Below are positions 35,665-36,205 of a stretch of 36,205 bases of DNA, piece after piece. Where the stretch lies: the IMG/VR virus record IMGVR_UViG_3300005581_000047, positions 1 to 36,205 of that record; one strand, 5' to 3'. A model generated the notes under the pieces. That model was not told the DNA's origin. It did not search any database and was given only the letters and a program-made list of their open reading frames with translations. Within the stretch, counting starts at the first letter, position 1, and each line of letters opens with the position of its first letter. The position numbers and the translations under genes were made by a program. Origin of the DNA: a virus.

Positions 35665-36162
35665 TTATTCTTTAATATATTTTCTACCGTTCTTAATATA
35701 AAAAGAATTAATTGGGTATTTTGATATATCTTTAATTTCTCTTCCAAATAAATCATAGTATTTGTTATCCATTAATGACAAAATTTGTTGTTCTTCAACT
35801 CCTACAATACTATCACATAACAGAATTGTAATTGATCCTTGTGTAATTGGTAATTGTTGAATACAAACCGTTGGGCAATTACATAGTGTATCTGGTTCAA
35901 CACAAATTGATAAGATACTCGTAGTACTGGTTGACTCCACTTGACAATACCATATATCTTGAAAGGTTGAAGATGTGTCTCCAGCAGCAAAGGACAAAGA
36001 CCCTTGTTGTGGTTGTCCTACCGTATCAATCCAATTTCCTGTAATGGAGTACTGGCAATCGGTTGCACCAAGAATGTAAAGGGTAAAGTAAGTATTTTGT
36101 GAGAATGTTTTAGTTGTGATCAATAGTAGTAGAACCACTAGTAGTAATTTTAATTTTTTCAT
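35665..36162 (-). CDS. Secreted protein with T9SS-type C-terminal tail
   Basis: A 165-residue protein, starting at MKKLKLLLVVLLLLITTKTF, a signal peptide ending near FSQ; an upstream ATG adds 10 residues before the signal and is less likely. The mature part holds an Ala/Ser/Thr-rich beta domain with a CNCPTVC cluster. The last 30 residues (YYDLFGREIKDIS, then SFYIKNGRKYIKE) match the Por secretion-system (type A) sorting domain of Bacteroidota, which directs export through T9SS to the cell surface. In a phage it may be host-derived, perhaps changing the cell surface. Confidence 0.82.
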   Translation of the reverse strand: MKKLKLLLVVLLLLITTKTFSQNTYFTLYILGATDCQYSITGNWIDTVGQPQQGSLSFAAGDTSSTFQDIWYCQVESTSTTSILSICVEPDTLCNCPTVCIQQLPITQGSITILLCDSIVGVEEQQILSLMDNKYYDLFGREIKDISKYPINSFYIKNGRKYIKE

Positions 36163-36205
36163 AGTTTTTGTTTTTTTTATAAGTATACACATTATAATAA
36201 TGTTT

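Noticed and set aside
1-36205. CRISPR array, integrase, transposase or attachment sites
   Set aside because: No regularly spaced repeats, no recombinase or transposase motifs, and no long direct repeats flanking a block were seen.

Overview
This 36.2-kb window looks like an interior segment of a large, lytic-type double-stranded DNA phage genome. It is AT-rich and densely packed. Most genes are short phage-type genes of unknown function, often overlapping by 4-35 bases, and nearly all lie on the minus strand. No capsid, tail, terminase or DNA polymerase gene is visible. The host is probably a member of Bacteroidota, perhaps a flavobacterium. Two independent signs point there: at least eight promoters match the Bacteroidota housekeeping form TTTG-N19/20-TAnnTTTG, and one secreted protein ends in a tail resembling a type IX secretion (T9SS) sorting domain.

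Layout. 1-6257: minus-strand runs of genes whose products start with short basic/hydrophobic tags ending in L/I-x-E, including a HExxH protein and a flavodoxin-fold protein. 6345-13392: holin-like and lipoprotein small genes, a sigma factor, thioesterase, ADP-ribosyltransferase-like protein, GMP reductase/IMPDH-like enzyme, a pyrimidine-dimer glycosylase-like protein, a GAF protein and a DUF932 protein. 13490-15874: a 794-residue plus-strand protein with a HAD domain and two copies of a repeated domain. 15871-22908: SLOG and DUF3310 genes, then a seven-gene operon rich in tagged proteins. 22983-23670: ribosomal protein bS21 and ferritin as a two-gene plus-strand operon. 23667-29323: a nucleotidyltransferase/PcfJ-like fusion, an M20-type peptidase and a second tagged-protein operon. 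29424-34282: thioredoxin, FKBP isomerase, a kinase, a phosphoesterase, an RNA ligase and a CCA-adding-type enzyme. 34551-34921: three structured-RNA or tRNA-like elements. 34928-36162: a nitroreductase and the T9SS-tailed secreted protein.

The main hypothesis is a large set of capsid-targeted proteins. About fifteen otherwise unrelated proteins begin with a 10-25-residue tag followed by L/I-x-E. This is the rule followed by T4 internal head proteins, which are packed into the prohead and trimmed by protease gp21. Several tagged proteins are paralogues. The 794-residue protein carries [LVI]-N-E-S at each later domain boundary, as if it were cut into separate injected proteins.

A second hypothesis concerns timing. 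Genes for enzymes and regulators have host-like promoters. Genes for tagged proteins, a holin-like protein, the ADP-ribosyltransferase-like protein and thioredoxin instead have an oriented ATATTTAT element 13-39 bases upstream (78 in one case). The sigma factor encoded here has a host-like promoter and could drive that switch. A third theme is RNA repair and translation takeover: RNA ligase, kinase, phosphoesterase, CCA-adding-type enzyme, a HAD domain like the Swiss-Army-Knife RNA repair family, tRNA-like genes without encoded CCA, and bS21.
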